DNA from: Halomonas sp. S3-1-1
GTDB lineage: Bacteria > Pseudomonadota > Gammaproteobacteria > Pseudomonadales > Halomonadaceae
DNA: 64,000 bases
NCBI RefSeq assembly: GCF_023757625.1
Contig: NZ_JALGBZ010000001.1
Span: forward strand, 434,001-498,000
Reading direction: 5' to 3'
Made by a program: the position numbers and the translations under genes. Shown one piece after another: positions 33,680-41,441 of this stretch. The notes beneath the pieces were generated by a model. It ran no database searches, was not told the origin of the DNA, and saw only the letters and a program-made list of their open reading frames with translations. The stretch's first letter is position 1; each line of letters opens with the position of its first letter.

Positions 33680-34564
33680 TTAGGCACTCTTCATGGCGTT
33701 TTGAAATACGGTCTTCAGTTCGGGCAACTGCTCTTGTACGTTCTCTTTATTGAGGTAAGCGAGATACCATGTGACGGGAATTTTCACGCCATTGAGCGGA
33801 AGCGCCTTGAGCTTTTGCTGCGCTTGGGTCTCGTCGACGATCCAGGAGGACAGAATGCTCACACCACGCTGTGTGGTCGCGATGACGTCCAGAATCGTGC
33901 GCACGGACTCGATGATCTGAATTGACTCCGGCGCTTGGCGCTCAGGATGAAAAAACAGGTCGAACTCGTAGCCGGGTTCTCGGGCTGCACTGAACGTCAG
34001 ATAGGGCTCGCGTGAGATTTCCTCGGCGCTGACGACGTTGCGGCAGGCTAGCGGATGCGTCGCCGGCACCACCGCCTTGAGTTCGTCTTCGAACAGACAA
34101 ACTGTCTCGATGCCTTTCTGTACCGGCGGGTTGGTCGTCAGCATCAGGTCGATCTGCTGATCGAGCAGCGCGCCAAGGATCGTGTGCGTAGAGAATCGGT
34201 AGAGCTCGATCGGAGGAAGGTTCTGCTCTAGGCTCGCGCTCAGTATGCTATCCACGATGTCGTGGGCGTCTACTCCCCAGCGCAGAGCTTGGGTATCGCG
34301 GCGTGACAGCAGAGATGCCTCGCTCTCGGCTTCCATCAAAATGGGAATGATCTCGCGGCCGGCCTCGAGTAAGCGCTTCCCCGCCGGGGTGAGAAACAGG
34401 CGCCGCCCGCGTTTTTCGAACAACGAAACGGCCAATCGCCGCTCCATTTCACGAATCCGGTGCGTGGCGGCCGGCTGGGTCAGGCCGATCGCCGCTGAAG
34501 CTGCCTGAAGCGAGCCGTGGCGCTCGACCGCATCAATCAGCACGTAATATTTGATATCGAGCAT
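33680..34564 (-). CDS. LysR-family transcriptional regulator of the osmolyte cluster
   Basis: About 294 residues. An N-terminal winged helix-turn-helix (residues 1-60, GSLQAASAAIGLTQPAATHRIREMERRL) is followed by a periplasmic-binding-protein-like effector domain. ATG 34564 (MLDIKYY) is the usual LysR start; an in-frame GTG at 34588 has no ribosome site. Unlike most LysR regulators it is not divergent but is the first gene in line with the BCCT, oxygenase and M24 genes (25-nt gap), so it may be co-transcribed with its targets. The inducer is presumably the imported compound or a product of it. Confidence 0.88.
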   Translation of the reverse strand: MLDIKYYVLIDAVERHGSLQAASAAIGLTQPAATHRIREMERRLAVSLFEKRGRRLFLTPAGKRLLEAGREIIPILMEAESEASLLSRRDTQALRWGVDAHDIVDSILSASLEQNLPPIELYRFSTHTILGALLDQQIDLMLTTNPPVQKGIETVCLFEDELKAVVPATHPLACRNVVSAEEISREPYLTFSAAREPGYEFDLFFHPERQAPESIQIIESVRTILDVIATTQRGVSILSSWIVDETQAQQKLKALPLNGVKIPVTWYLAYLNKENVQEQLPELKTVFQNAMKSA

Positions 34565-34723
34565 GGGTCTCGAACCTGGTGAACTCACTAATCCATTAAT
34601 TTTTCATCTGCAATCATTTCATATTTATAACGGTGTATTATCAAATTAGTATTTGGGGGGATAGGTGTCGGTTTTTTTATATATCGTTCATCAGTAGCGC
34701 TGGCGATGGGCGAGCGCGCACAC

Positions 34724-34749
34724 AAAAAACGGCGCCTTGAGCGCCGTTT
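34724..34749 (-). terminator. dps terminator
   Basis: On the minus strand AAACGGCGC-TCAAG-GCGCCGTTT runs into TTTTTT, shortly after the dps stop. Confidence 0.92.
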
Positions 34750-34787
34750 AGATGTTTCAAAAGTTGTACGTCAAAGGTGGTTTTATA

Positions 34788-35264
34788 TCAATTGCTCAAA
34801 TAGGCGTTGAGCATCCACACGGTCTTTTCCTGCTCACGGATGTAGTCACCGGCTTGGGAAGCGGTGCCTTCATCGTCGGCGTCAGACGCCAGCGCCAGCA
34901 CTTCGCGCTGCAGCGCGATCAGCGTCTGGTAGCCGTCGAGCACGCCTTTCACACAGGCCTGGCCGTCGTGGACGTCCTTATCTTCCTTGAGCCGCGAGAG
35001 CTTGGCATAGTCGCTGTAGGCGTGCACCGGCTTGTGGCCGAGGGTCAGGATACGCTCGGCGACCTCGTCGACTTTGGTCAGCAGGTCGGTGTAGAACTCC
35101 TCGAACTTCTCGTGCAGCTGGAAAAAGTCGTTACCCTTCACGTTCCAGTGGTAGCCGCGCACGTTCATGTAAAAGATCTGGTAGTTGGCCAGCAGGTGGT
35201 TTAGCTTCTCGGCGAGCTGGCTGGCGCTATCTTCGTGTAGACCAATGCTGTTGAACTCGGACAT
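34788..35264 (-). CDS. dps: DNA starvation/stationary-phase protection protein (Dps)
   Basis: A 158-residue ferritin-like mini-ferritin that stores iron and protects DNA from oxidants as a dodecamer. The inter-subunit ferroxidase residues are visible in YHWNVKGNDFFQLHEKFEEFYTDL-type sequence (about residues 38-62): His, then the D/E pair further on. The N-terminal tail is short with few lysines, so DNA binding may be weak. ATG 35264 is placed 8 nt after GGAG; a GTG immediately before it is the alternative. Single-gene unit with a clear terminator. Confidence 0.94.
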   Translation of the reverse strand: MSEFNSIGLHEDSASQLAEKLNHLLANYQIFYMNVRGYHWNVKGNDFFQLHEKFEEFYTDLLTKVDEVAERILTLGHKPVHAYSDYAKLSRLKEDKDVHDGQACVKGVLDGYQTLIALQREVLALASDADDEGTASQAGDYIREQEKTVWMLNAYLSN

Positions 35265-35422
35265 CACTACGTCTCCATGTAAGCCGTTAAACGGGTGTCG
35301 ATTCGTTCAAAAAGGTTAGCGCACGCTGGCGACGCGTTAAAACGAGTTTTGCGTATCGCCTTCATAGCGTAGCGGTATCGCGCGCGGCTACTCTTTGAAT
35401 GTGCAGGCGAACTCGCGGGTTT

Positions 35423-36571
35423 TCAACCGCCGCTTGCCGTAAGGCGGCCCTGCCAGAGCCGCACCACGCCTTCACAGCGCGCGCTCAAAAGCTCGGCGGT
35501 GCGCGGTAGCGCCTCATCGAGGCTCATCGGGCCGTCGGCCAGCGCGAAGGCGGCGGTGACGCCCTCATCAAAACACGCCTGCCACCCGTCGCCCAAACTT
35601 CCCGCCAGCACCACCACGGGTTTGCCCAAACGCTTTGCCGCCCGCGCCACGCCGATCGGCGTTTTGCCGGCCAGGCTTTGGCCATCCAAACGGCCTTCGC
35701 CAGTGATGATCAGATCCGCCTGCTCGATCAGCGCGGGCAAATTCGCCTGACGCATGATGATCTCGATGCCGGGCTTGAGCGTCGCGCCGAGAAAGCTCGC
35801 GGCGGCAAAGCCCATGCCGCCGGCCGCCCCGGCGCCGGCAAGCTCGCGAAGATCGCCGCCAAGCGCCTGGGCGCTGACGTCGGCAAAGCGCTCAAGCGCG
35901 GCGTCGAGCGTCTCTACATCGTCCGGGGTGGCGCCCTTTTGCGGGCCGAACACGGCGCTGGCGCCGCGCTCACCTAAAAGCGGGTTGTCTACGTCCACCG
36001 CCGCTTCCACGGCAAGGCTTGCCAGGCGCGGGTCGAGCCCGGAGAGATCCAGCGTTTCGAGCTCGGCTAGCGCCGCCCCACCCGGGGCCAACGCGTTGCC
36101 TTCGCGGTCTTTTAGCGTGGCGCCCAGGGCTTGGAGCATGCCGGCGCCGGCGTCGTTGGTGGCGCTACCGCCGAGCAGTAGCAGCGCCTTCTCGGCGCCG
36201 GCGTCGAGCGCGGCGCGAAACAGCTCGCCGACGCCGAAGGTGCTGGTGTGCAGGGCGCTGCGCTCGGCGCTCGACAGGTGCTGCAGGCCGCTCGCTTCTG
36301 CCAGCTCGATAAATGCGGTACGCTCGCGGGCAAGCCAGCCCCAGCTTGCCAGGCGGGCCCGACCGAGGGCGTCCTGCACCTCGAGCTCGCACCGCTCGGC
36401 ACCGGTGGCGCTGATCAGCGCCTCAAGGCTTCCCTCACCGCCGTCGGCCAGCGGGCAGGGGTGCACGCTCGCCTCAGCGCACGCCCGCTTGACGCCTTCG
36501 GCCATGGCGTGGGCGGCAGCGTTGGCGCCAAGGGCATCCTTGAAACTATCCGGGCAAAGCACGACGTTCAT
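35423..36571 (-). CDS. Glycerate 2-kinase (GarK/GlxK family)
   Basis: A 382-residue kinase that phosphorylates D-glycerate, feeding glyoxylate- or aldarate-derived carbon into glycolysis. It starts MNVVLCPDSFKDALGANAA, has the family's PLADGGEGSLEAL, GGSATNDAGAGMLQALG and DLIITGEGRLDGQS motifs, and fits the family length. ATG 36571 lies after GGAG; the frame begins five codons earlier. No other glyoxylate-pathway gene is adjacent. Its upstream region carries a 13-14 nt repeat array. Confidence 0.93.
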   Translation of the reverse strand: MNVVLCPDSFKDALGANAAAHAMAEGVKRACAEASVHPCPLADGGEGSLEALISATGAERCELEVQDALGRARLASWGWLARERTAFIELAEASGLQHLSSAERSALHTSTFGVGELFRAALDAGAEKALLLLGGSATNDAGAGMLQALGATLKDREGNALAPGGAALAELETLDLSGLDPRLASLAVEAAVDVDNPLLGERGASAVFGPQKGATPDDVETLDAALERFADVSAQALGGDLRELAGAGAAGGMGFAAASFLGATLKPGIEIIMRQANLPALIEQADLIITGEGRLDGQSLAGKTPIGVARAAKRLGKPVVVLAGSLGDGWQACFDEGVTAAFALADGPMSLDEALPRTAELLSARCEGVVRLWQGRLTASGG

Positions 36572-36610
36572 TAACGCGATCTCCATAAAGCCTTATAGTG
36601 AATTTATTGT

Positions 36611-36703
36611 CTGGAAATGATTATCTGGAACCAGCGCTTGGAAATGGGGCTTGAAAACAGGGCTTGTAAATAGGGGTTTGGAACCACCGCTCTGGCAGTG
36701 AGC
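36611..36703. repeat. Array of seven imperfect 13-14 nt direct repeats
   Basis: Cores of the form YTGGAAAyAG begin at 36611, 36625, 36638, 36651, 36664, 36678 and 36692, i.e. spacings 14, 13, 13, 13, 14, 14. Examples: CTGGAAATGA, TTGGAAATGG, TTGAAAACAG, TTGTAAATAG. The array fills the divergent region between glycerate kinase and a lipoprotein gene. The mixed period excludes a coding repeat. Confidence 0.7.
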
Positions 36704-36779
36704 TTAGCGCGGCGCTCCGCCGCATACCAGGCATGGCTCGCCCAGCACAAAAACCGGCGCGGACGCCGAGGGAGCACCG

Positions 36780-37325
36780 ATGAAGTCACGACCGATGATG
36801 CTGGTCTTGCTGCTGGCGCTGGCGGGCTGTCAGACGACGCCGGACCGGCTGCCCCGCGCCGAGCCCGCCCCCGCGCCTTCGTGCTACTTTCCCACGAACG
36901 GCGTGGCCGGTGAGGAGGTTCTGCGCCAGAGCGTAGCGGTACTCGAAAACTGGGAGTTCGAGCTCGACAATACCGATACCACGCTTGGCCTGATCACTGC
37001 GAGCAAGGAGCGCGAGCTGATCGGCTACTATGACCCTTATGACGACTACTACGGCCCCGGCGTGCGCTTCTTTGGTGGCTTGGGCCTTGGCCATCGCTCA
37101 TCGATAGGGCTCGGGCTCGGCTTTGGCGGGGGCATCGGCCAGCGCCCGGTGGAGAGCGAACGGGTGAGCGTGCTGGTGCAAAACAATCACGTGCGCCTGT
37201 CCCGCGATATCCGCCGCTTCGATCACCTGCGCGATCTGCGCGAGTCGCGCAGTGCCAGCGACGACGATTTCTGCCGGCGCTTTCAATCGGCGCTGCCCGC
37301 CTTCGACACCGGGAGTCGCTTATGA
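36780..37325 (+). CDS. Uncharacterised lipoprotein, Gly-rich middle
   Basis: A 181-residue protein of unknown function. An N-terminal signal with lipobox LALAGC (Cys near residue 17) makes it a probable lipoprotein. A conserved-looking segment (VLENWEFELDNTDTTLGLITASKERELIGYY, residues about 45-75) resembles the small alpha/beta modules of outer-membrane lipoproteins that tolerate Gly-rich tails. Residues 84-116 are Gly-rich with aromatic residues. A GAGGGAG site precedes ATG 36780. Overlaps the next gene by 4 nt (ATGA), and so belongs to a four-gene unit ending in the ZevAB-like transporter. Confidence 0.75.
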   Translation: MKSRPMMLVLLLALAGCQTTPDRLPRAEPAPAPSCYFPTNGVAGEEVLRQSVAVLENWEFELDNTDTTLGLITASKERELIGYYDPYDDYYGPGVRFFGGLGLGHRSSIGLGLGFGGGIGQRPVESERVSVLVQNNHVRLSRDIRRFDHLRDLRESRSASDDDFCRRFQSALPAFDTGSRL

Positions 37326-37750
37326 GGCGTTCATCCAACATTAGAGCGGCGGCGCTGGCGCTCGCCACCGCGCTACTCGCCGGCTGCGCCACTCCTCAGC
37401 CGGCGGATCCGCGCGAGCTTCGCTTCAACGCCACGCCAGAGCGCACCTTTCGCGAGGCGGTGGATTTGATGGTGGCCCAGGGCTACGTGATTCGCCACGC
37501 GGACTTGGCGCTTGGCCGCGCCGAGGCCTCGCTTGCCCGCTGGCCGGAGTATCGCCTGCTGCTGCGCGTCGAGCCGTTTGGTGCGCCCCAAAGCGCTGCC
37601 TTGCAGGGCACTTCGAATCAGACCGCAGCGAGCCAAGCCGCATCGAGCCAAGTGAGCGTCTCGGCGCTGCGCGGCGCTACGCCGCTGGCGCCGTACCTGC
37701 TCGACCCCTGGCTCGTCGAACTTCAGCAGCGGCTAGGAGAAGCGCCTTGA
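37322..37750 (+). CDS. Uncharacterised small lipoprotein
   Basis: A 142-residue protein with signal peptide and lipobox LLAGC (Cys near residue 22). The segment after the signal (FNATPERTFREAVDLMVAQGYVIRHADLALGRAEA) looks like the same kind of module as in the preceding lipoprotein, so the pair may be distant paralogues. A Ser/Gln/Ala-rich stretch follows (about 95-115). It overlaps both neighbours by 4 nt, ATGA upstream and TTGA downstream. Co-translation with zevA suggests an envelope role in metal handling, which is inference. Confidence 0.75.
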   Translation: MRRSSNIRAAALALATALLAGCATPQPADPRELRFNATPERTFREAVDLMVAQGYVIRHADLALGRAEASLARWPEYRLLLRVEPFGAPQSAALQGTSNQTAASQAASSQVSVSALRGATPLAPYLLDPWLVELQQRLGEAP

Positions 37751-38412
37751 ACCGTTCTGCGCTAACACGCGCCTTTCTTGCGGCCGGCTCACTTTTGTTG
37801 GCCAGCGACGCGCAAGCCCACCCTCACGGCTGGATCGATCTCAGCGTGAACGTCGTGACCGACGCGCAGGGCCGCGTTACGTCGCTCGACCAGATCTGGC
37901 GGATGGATCCGTTTTACAGCCTGATCGTGTTCGACGAGCTGCGAAACGTGGCGGACGCCACCTTCGAGGAGGGGCTCGACCAGCTCGGTCAGGACATTCG
38001 CGCCAACCTCTCGGCGCAGCACTACTTCACCAGCGTCTGGCTCGACGGCGAGCCCCAGGCGTTGGGCGAGGTGAGCGAGTACACCACTTATCAAAGCAAT
38101 AACCGCTTGGTGTACATGTTCTCGCTGCCGCTGGCTGAGCCCGTGGCCCTCGACGATGGGCGGCTTGAATACCAGATCTATGACCCGACCTACTACATCG
38201 AAGTGGTCCACGAGGAGCAGGACGGCGCCCCTGCCGAAAGCGCGCTGGCGCTTGTTGGCGACGAGACGTCCTGCACGCTGAGTATCACCCCGGCGGACCC
38301 GGACCCGGAGCTCGTGCTGCAGGCCGCGCTTCTGGACAAGGGCGAGCAGGGCGAGCCGGAGCTTGGCCGCTACTTCGCCGAAACCGGCCATATCGACTGC
38401 ACTGAATCCTGA
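37747..38412 (+). CDS. zevA: DUF1007 periplasmic protein, ZevA-like
   Basis: A 221-residue exported protein (signal peptide ending near DAQA) whose mature part starts with HPHGWIDL, the conserved beginning of DUF1007 proteins and a likely metal-binding site. The partner gene downstream encodes a NicO-type transporter. In Haemophilus influenzae the DUF1007/NicO pair ZevA/ZevB supports zinc uptake, so a zinc (or nickel/cobalt) role is inferred. The start is TTG 37747, overlapping the previous stop; no ATG fits the signal peptide better. Confidence 0.82.
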   Translation: MNRSALTRAFLAAGSLLLASDAQAHPHGWIDLSVNVVTDAQGRVTSLDQIWRMDPFYSLIVFDELRNVADATFEEGLDQLGQDIRANLSAQHYFTSVWLDGEPQALGEVSEYTTYQSNNRLVYMFSLPLAEPVALDDGRLEYQIYDPTYYIEVVHEEQDGAPAESALALVGDETSCTLSITPADPDPELVLQAALLDKGEQGEPELGRYFAETGHIDCTES

Positions 38413-38414
38413 TC

Positions 38415-39554
38415 ATGCCTAACACCGCCCGAAACGCCTTCGCCAATAAGCCTCAAGCTTCCAACGCCTCGCCTTCAAGCGCACGCTTGAAAACCGGGCT
38501 CAAGGTTGCGCTAGCGATCGCCCTGGTCGGGCTTGCGGCTTGGGCAGTCACGCTCTGGTTTCAAGGCGCGAGTTTTCAGATCCTTGCCTGGCAGCGCGAG
38601 CTTCACCGGGCGCTGACGCTCTCCATCACCGAGCTTGCGCGCACGCCGTCGAACTCGGCGTGGCTAACGCTTATGGGAGTGAGCTTCGGCTACGGCGTGT
38701 TTCACGCCGCGGGCCCGGGCCACGGCAAGGCGGTGCTGGCGACCTATCTCGCCTCCCATGGCGGCGCGACCCGCCGGGCGCTTGGGCTCTCCTTTGCCGC
38801 GTCGCTGCTTCAAGGGGTGACCGCCATCGTTATGGTCGGCGTGCTGGTGTTCGGGCTGGGCTTTCTGACCCGCCAGGCGATGGGGCAGGTGGTGTGGGTC
38901 GAGCAGGGCAGCTTTTTGCTGGTGGCGCTTTTGGGCGCCTGGCTCTGCGCTCGCGCGGCGCGCAAGCTGCGCCAGGCCTATCGCTCTGAGGCCCCGATGT
39001 TTTTAACGCCAATTTTGACGCCGGTTTCGAAAGGCGTAGGGCTGCTCTCGGCGCCCAGCCACGGCCACTTCCATCAGCATCACCACCATCACGGCGAGCA
39101 TCATGAACACGGTGCGCACTGCTGCGGCGGCGCCCACCACGTCGAGCCGGATCAGGCGCTTGATTGGCGCACCGCGCTGATGACCGTCGGCGCGATCGGC
39201 CTGCGCCCCTGTTCCGGGGCGGTGCTGCTGCTCGGCGCGGCAGGGCTTTTAGGCCAGTTTGGGGTTGGCGTCACCGCGGTGGTCGCCATGTCTGTCGGTA
39301 CCGGCATCACGGTATCGGCGCTGGCGCTGGCCAGCGTCTTCGCTCGCGGCTGGGCAACCCGGCGGCTGGCGCGTCAGTCGCAAAGCCGCGCGATAGAAAA
39401 AATCGCCGCCTGGGCGGCGCTGGCAGGCGGGGCGGTGATCGTGGCGCTGGGCGTGTCGCTGTCGGTCGCGGGCTTCAACCAGCCGGCGAGTTCGCCGCTA
39501 TTTGGCGAGCCGCCGGCGCGCTCGAGCAGCGCACCGTTCGGTCCTTCGTCGTAA
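38415..39554 (+). CDS. zevB: NicO-family metal transporter, ZevB-like, with His-rich loop
   Basis: A 379-residue inner-membrane protein of the nickel/cobalt NicO (RcnA-like) family with about six or seven membrane segments. The family motifs FHAAGPGHGKAV (about 95-106) and GLRPCSGAVLLL (about 260-271) are present. Between them lies a histidine-rich cytoplasmic or periplasmic loop (about 215-245, 15 or more His plus CC), a probable metal sensor or chaperone patch. It starts 2 nt after the zevA stop. Direction of transport (ZevB-type uptake or RcnA-type efflux) cannot be told from the sequence. Confidence 0.85.
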   Translation: MPNTARNAFANKPQASNASPSSARLKTGLKVALAIALVGLAAWAVTLWFQGASFQILAWQRELHRALTLSITELARTPSNSAWLTLMGVSFGYGVFHAAGPGHGKAVLATYLASHGGATRRALGLSFAASLLQGVTAIVMVGVLVFGLGFLTRQAMGQVVWVEQGSFLLVALLGAWLCARAARKLRQAYRSEAPMFLTPILTPVSKGVGLLSAPSHGHFHQHHHHHGEHHEHGAHCCGGAHHVEPDQALDWRTALMTVGAIGLRPCSGAVLLLGAAGLLGQFGVGVTAVVAMSVGTGITVSALALASVFARGWATRRLARQSQSRAIEKIAAWAALAGGAVIVALGVSLSVAGFNQPASSPLFGEPPARSSSAPFGPSS

Positions 39555-39561
39555 ACTCGCC

Positions 39562-39981
39562 CTAGACGTCGAGCTTGTCCATATGGGCCAGAATCAGCTC
39601 GCGGCGCTCGCGTTGAAGCGTCGGGCTGTAGGGCTCTGCCTCACCCTTGCCCCACACCGGCGCCGGCCAGGCGTCGTCTTGCTCGAAGCGCACCACCAGA
39701 TGCACATGAAGCTGGCTGACGACGTTGCCAAGCGCGGCGACGTTGAGCTTGTCGCCTTGAAAGGCCAGGTGAAGCGCCTGGCCAAGCGCGGTGGTCTCGC
39801 GGTGAAGCTGCGTTTGGTCGTCGCTTGAAAGCTCGAATATCTCGCGCACGCCCTGGCGGCGCGGCACCAGAATCACCCAGGGGTAGCGTGCGTCGTTCAT
39901 CAACAGCGCGCGGCAAAGCGGCAGGTCGGCAAGCGACAGGGTGTCGGCGGCCAGGCGGCTATCCAGCTCGAAAGTGCTCAT
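39562..39981 (-). CDS. HIT-family protein with altered histidine triad
   Basis: A 139-residue histidine-triad-fold protein, related to nucleotide hydrolases/transferases. The region NVVSQLHVHLVVRFEQD aligns with the HxHxH active site, but the third His is replaced by Val, and a downstream W-P-PVWG motif typical of a gammaproteobacterial HIT subgroup is present. Catalysis by the classic mechanism should rest on the second His of the triad, so the activity is uncertain. ATG 39981 follows GGAG. It converges on zevB with 7 nt between the stops. Confidence 0.82.
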   Translation of the reverse strand: MSTFELDSRLAADTLSLADLPLCRALLMNDARYPWVILVPRRQGVREIFELSSDDQTQLHRETTALGQALHLAFQGDKLNVAALGNVVSQLHVHLVVRFEQDDAWPAPVWGKGEAEPYSPTLQRERRELILAHMDKLDV

Positions 39982-40083
39982 GGGTGGGGGCTCCGGGATA
40001 AAACGTTGACAGTTCAGGGGCGCTGCCATAAAAATCGATGCGTGTGGCAGCGTTAAACGGGCAGAATCGTTAAAACGCTGTTA

Positions 40084-40100
40084 CGCTGACTATACGCCTG
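40084..40100 (+). promoter_or_regulatory. Possible sigma-S type -10 region of the entericidin gene
   Basis: CTATACG at 40090-40096 resembles the sigma-S extended -10 (CTATACT), about 55 nt before the start codon. Entericidin B is sigma-S dependent in E. coli. The -35 is not clear, so this is a weak call. Confidence 0.3.
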
Positions 40101-40154
40101 CGTGACAGAGACAAGCGAAGGCTTTCCGACCCCGTGAATGTTAAGGAGAACATG

Positions 40155-40286
40155 ATGAAAAAACTACTCGCCGTAAGCTTCATTCTGCTGGTCAGCGCTT
40201 CCGCGTTGGCCGGTTGCAACACCATTTCCGGCGCAGGCAAGGACGTGCAAGCGGGCGGCCAGGCCGTGCAGGACGCCGCCGAGTAA
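40155..40286 (+). CDS. Entericidin EcnA/EcnB family small lipoprotein
   Basis: A 43-residue lipoprotein: MKKLLAVSFILLVSASALAG then Cys at position 21, followed by NTISGAGKDVQAGGQ, the family's short amphipathic tail. Entericidins are cell-envelope antidote/toxin peptides linked to stationary-phase lysis and acid stress. AAGGAG lies 6 nt before ATG 40155; an ATG three bases earlier (40152) is also in frame but too close to the ribosome site. The gene is closed by its own terminator. Confidence 0.88.
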   Translation: MKKLLAVSFILLVSASALAGCNTISGAGKDVQAGGQAVQDAAE

Positions 40287-40305
40287 GTTCGGTCGGGCGC
40301 TACAG

Positions 40306-40340
40306 GAAGCAGGCGGGAGATTCTCTCGCCTGCTTCTTTC
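40306..40340 (+). terminator. Entericidin gene terminator
   Basis: Stem GAAGCAGGCG(G)GAGA / TCTCGCCTGCTTC with a small bulge and TTC loop, followed by TTTCG. Confidence 0.8.
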
Positions 40341-40414
40341 GTTTGGGGCCGCCGTCAAGCGCTGCTTGAACCGGTTAACGGCTCTTTCATCGCGCATTCA
40401 CAAGGAGTCGTGGC

Positions 40415-40825
40415 ATGCCTACCTTTTATCGCTTCAATCCACATTGTTCTCAAAAACATCGTTTCTTCAAAACCGCTCTGATGGCCACCGGCGCGCTGAC
40501 CCTCGGTGCGCTCCTGAGCGCCTGCGCGACTCAGACCGGCGTCGCCGAGGCGCCGAGCAGCCCGGACGTTAGCGCGCCGCCGCCGCCTCGGGTCGCCGAT
40601 AGTGCGCCGGAATCGAGCCGGCAGGGCGCCTGCAACATCGCTTCGCTCGAAGCCGTGGGTGAGCCGCTGACCGAGGCGCGCTCGCGCGAGCTCATGACTC
40701 AAAGCGGCGCGCGCGACGTGCGCGTGTTGCCGCCGAATAGCGTCGCGACCATGGACTACCGCGAAGACCGGCTCAATATCGAGCTCGATGAAGACGGGCG
40801 CGTCACCGCGCTGCGCTGCGGCTAA
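40415..40825 (+). CDS. Peptidase inhibitor I78-family lipoprotein
   Basis: A 136-residue lipoprotein. The signal sequence is preceded by a 20-residue hydrophilic stretch and ends in lipobox LLSAC. After a Pro-rich linker (about 45-65) comes a small I78-type domain: CNIASLEAVGEPLTEARSREL, RDVRVLPPNSVATMDYREDRLNIELDEDG and terminal LRCG. The pair of cysteines at the domain's ends may form a disulfide. The family contains serine-protease inhibitors; a periplasmic protective role is inferred. AAGGAG precedes ATG 40415. Its stop overlaps the convergent LysE gene by 4 nt. Confidence 0.82.
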   Translation: MPTFYRFNPHCSQKHRFFKTALMATGALTLGALLSACATQTGVAEAPSSPDVSAPPPPRVADSAPESSRQGACNIASLEAVGEPLTEARSRELMTQSGARDVRVLPPNSVATMDYREDRLNIELDEDGRVTALRCG

Positions 40826-41433
40826 CGCAGAATCAGCACCACGCAGGCGGCGGTCAACAGCCCCATCGTCACGTTGAACGCCCGCCAGGCGGCGGCGGTC
40901 TTGATGAAGCGCCCGATCGCCACGCCAAACACCGCCCATACCAGCAAACATGGCAAGGCGGTGAGTTCGGCCATTCCCACCAGCAGCACCGCGTTGAGCA
41001 GCGTCGGGCCGCTGTCCGGCAAAAAACCGGCGATCAATGCAAGCCCCAGCACCCAGGCCTTGGGGTTGGCGAGCTGAAAAAGCGCCGCCTGGCCAAAGGT
41101 AAGCGGCTTGCCCCTGGCGCGGGTATCGCTCAAGTTCGGCGGCGGCGCCGTGGCGATTTTATAGGCCAGGTAGAGCAGGTAAGCGCTGCCCGCCCAGCGC
41201 AGGCTCCACTGAAGCGCCGGAAAGCGCTCGAATAGCGTGCCCAAACCCAGCGCAATGGCCAGATACAGACAAAAGCAGCCGCCGACGATGCCGCCCATGT
41301 GGGGCAACGTGCGGCGCACGCCGAAGTTCGCCCCGGAGGCGGTCAGCATCAGGTTATTCGGCCCCGGCGTTAGCGTCATCGACATCATGAAAAGCGCCAC
41401 CGGCCCCAGCAGCAGTAGCCATTCACTGACCAT
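40822..41433 (-). CDS. LysE/RhtB-family amino acid exporter
   Basis: A 203-residue inner-membrane protein with about six helices. The N-terminal TPGPNNLMLTASGANFG motif and LRWAGSAYLLYLAYK define the LysE/RhtB family, which exports amino acids such as lysine, threonine or homoserine. The substrate is not predictable. It starts 8 nt after the stop of the voltage-sensor-like gene, so the two are probably co-transcribed. Confidence 0.9.
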   Translation of the reverse strand: MVSEWLLLLGPVALFMMSMTLTPGPNNLMLTASGANFGVRRTLPHMGGIVGGCFCLYLAIALGLGTLFERFPALQWSLRWAGSAYLLYLAYKIATAPPPNLSDTRARGKPLTFGQAALFQLANPKAWVLGLALIAGFLPDSGPTLLNAVLLVGMAELTALPCLLVWAVFGVAIGRFIKTAAAWRAFNVTMGLLTAACVVLILR

Positions 41434-41441
41434 GGGATGGC

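Noticed and set aside
36611..36703. CRISPR array
   Set aside because: The units are 13-14 nt, imperfect and contiguous with no unique spacers, and no cas gene is present.
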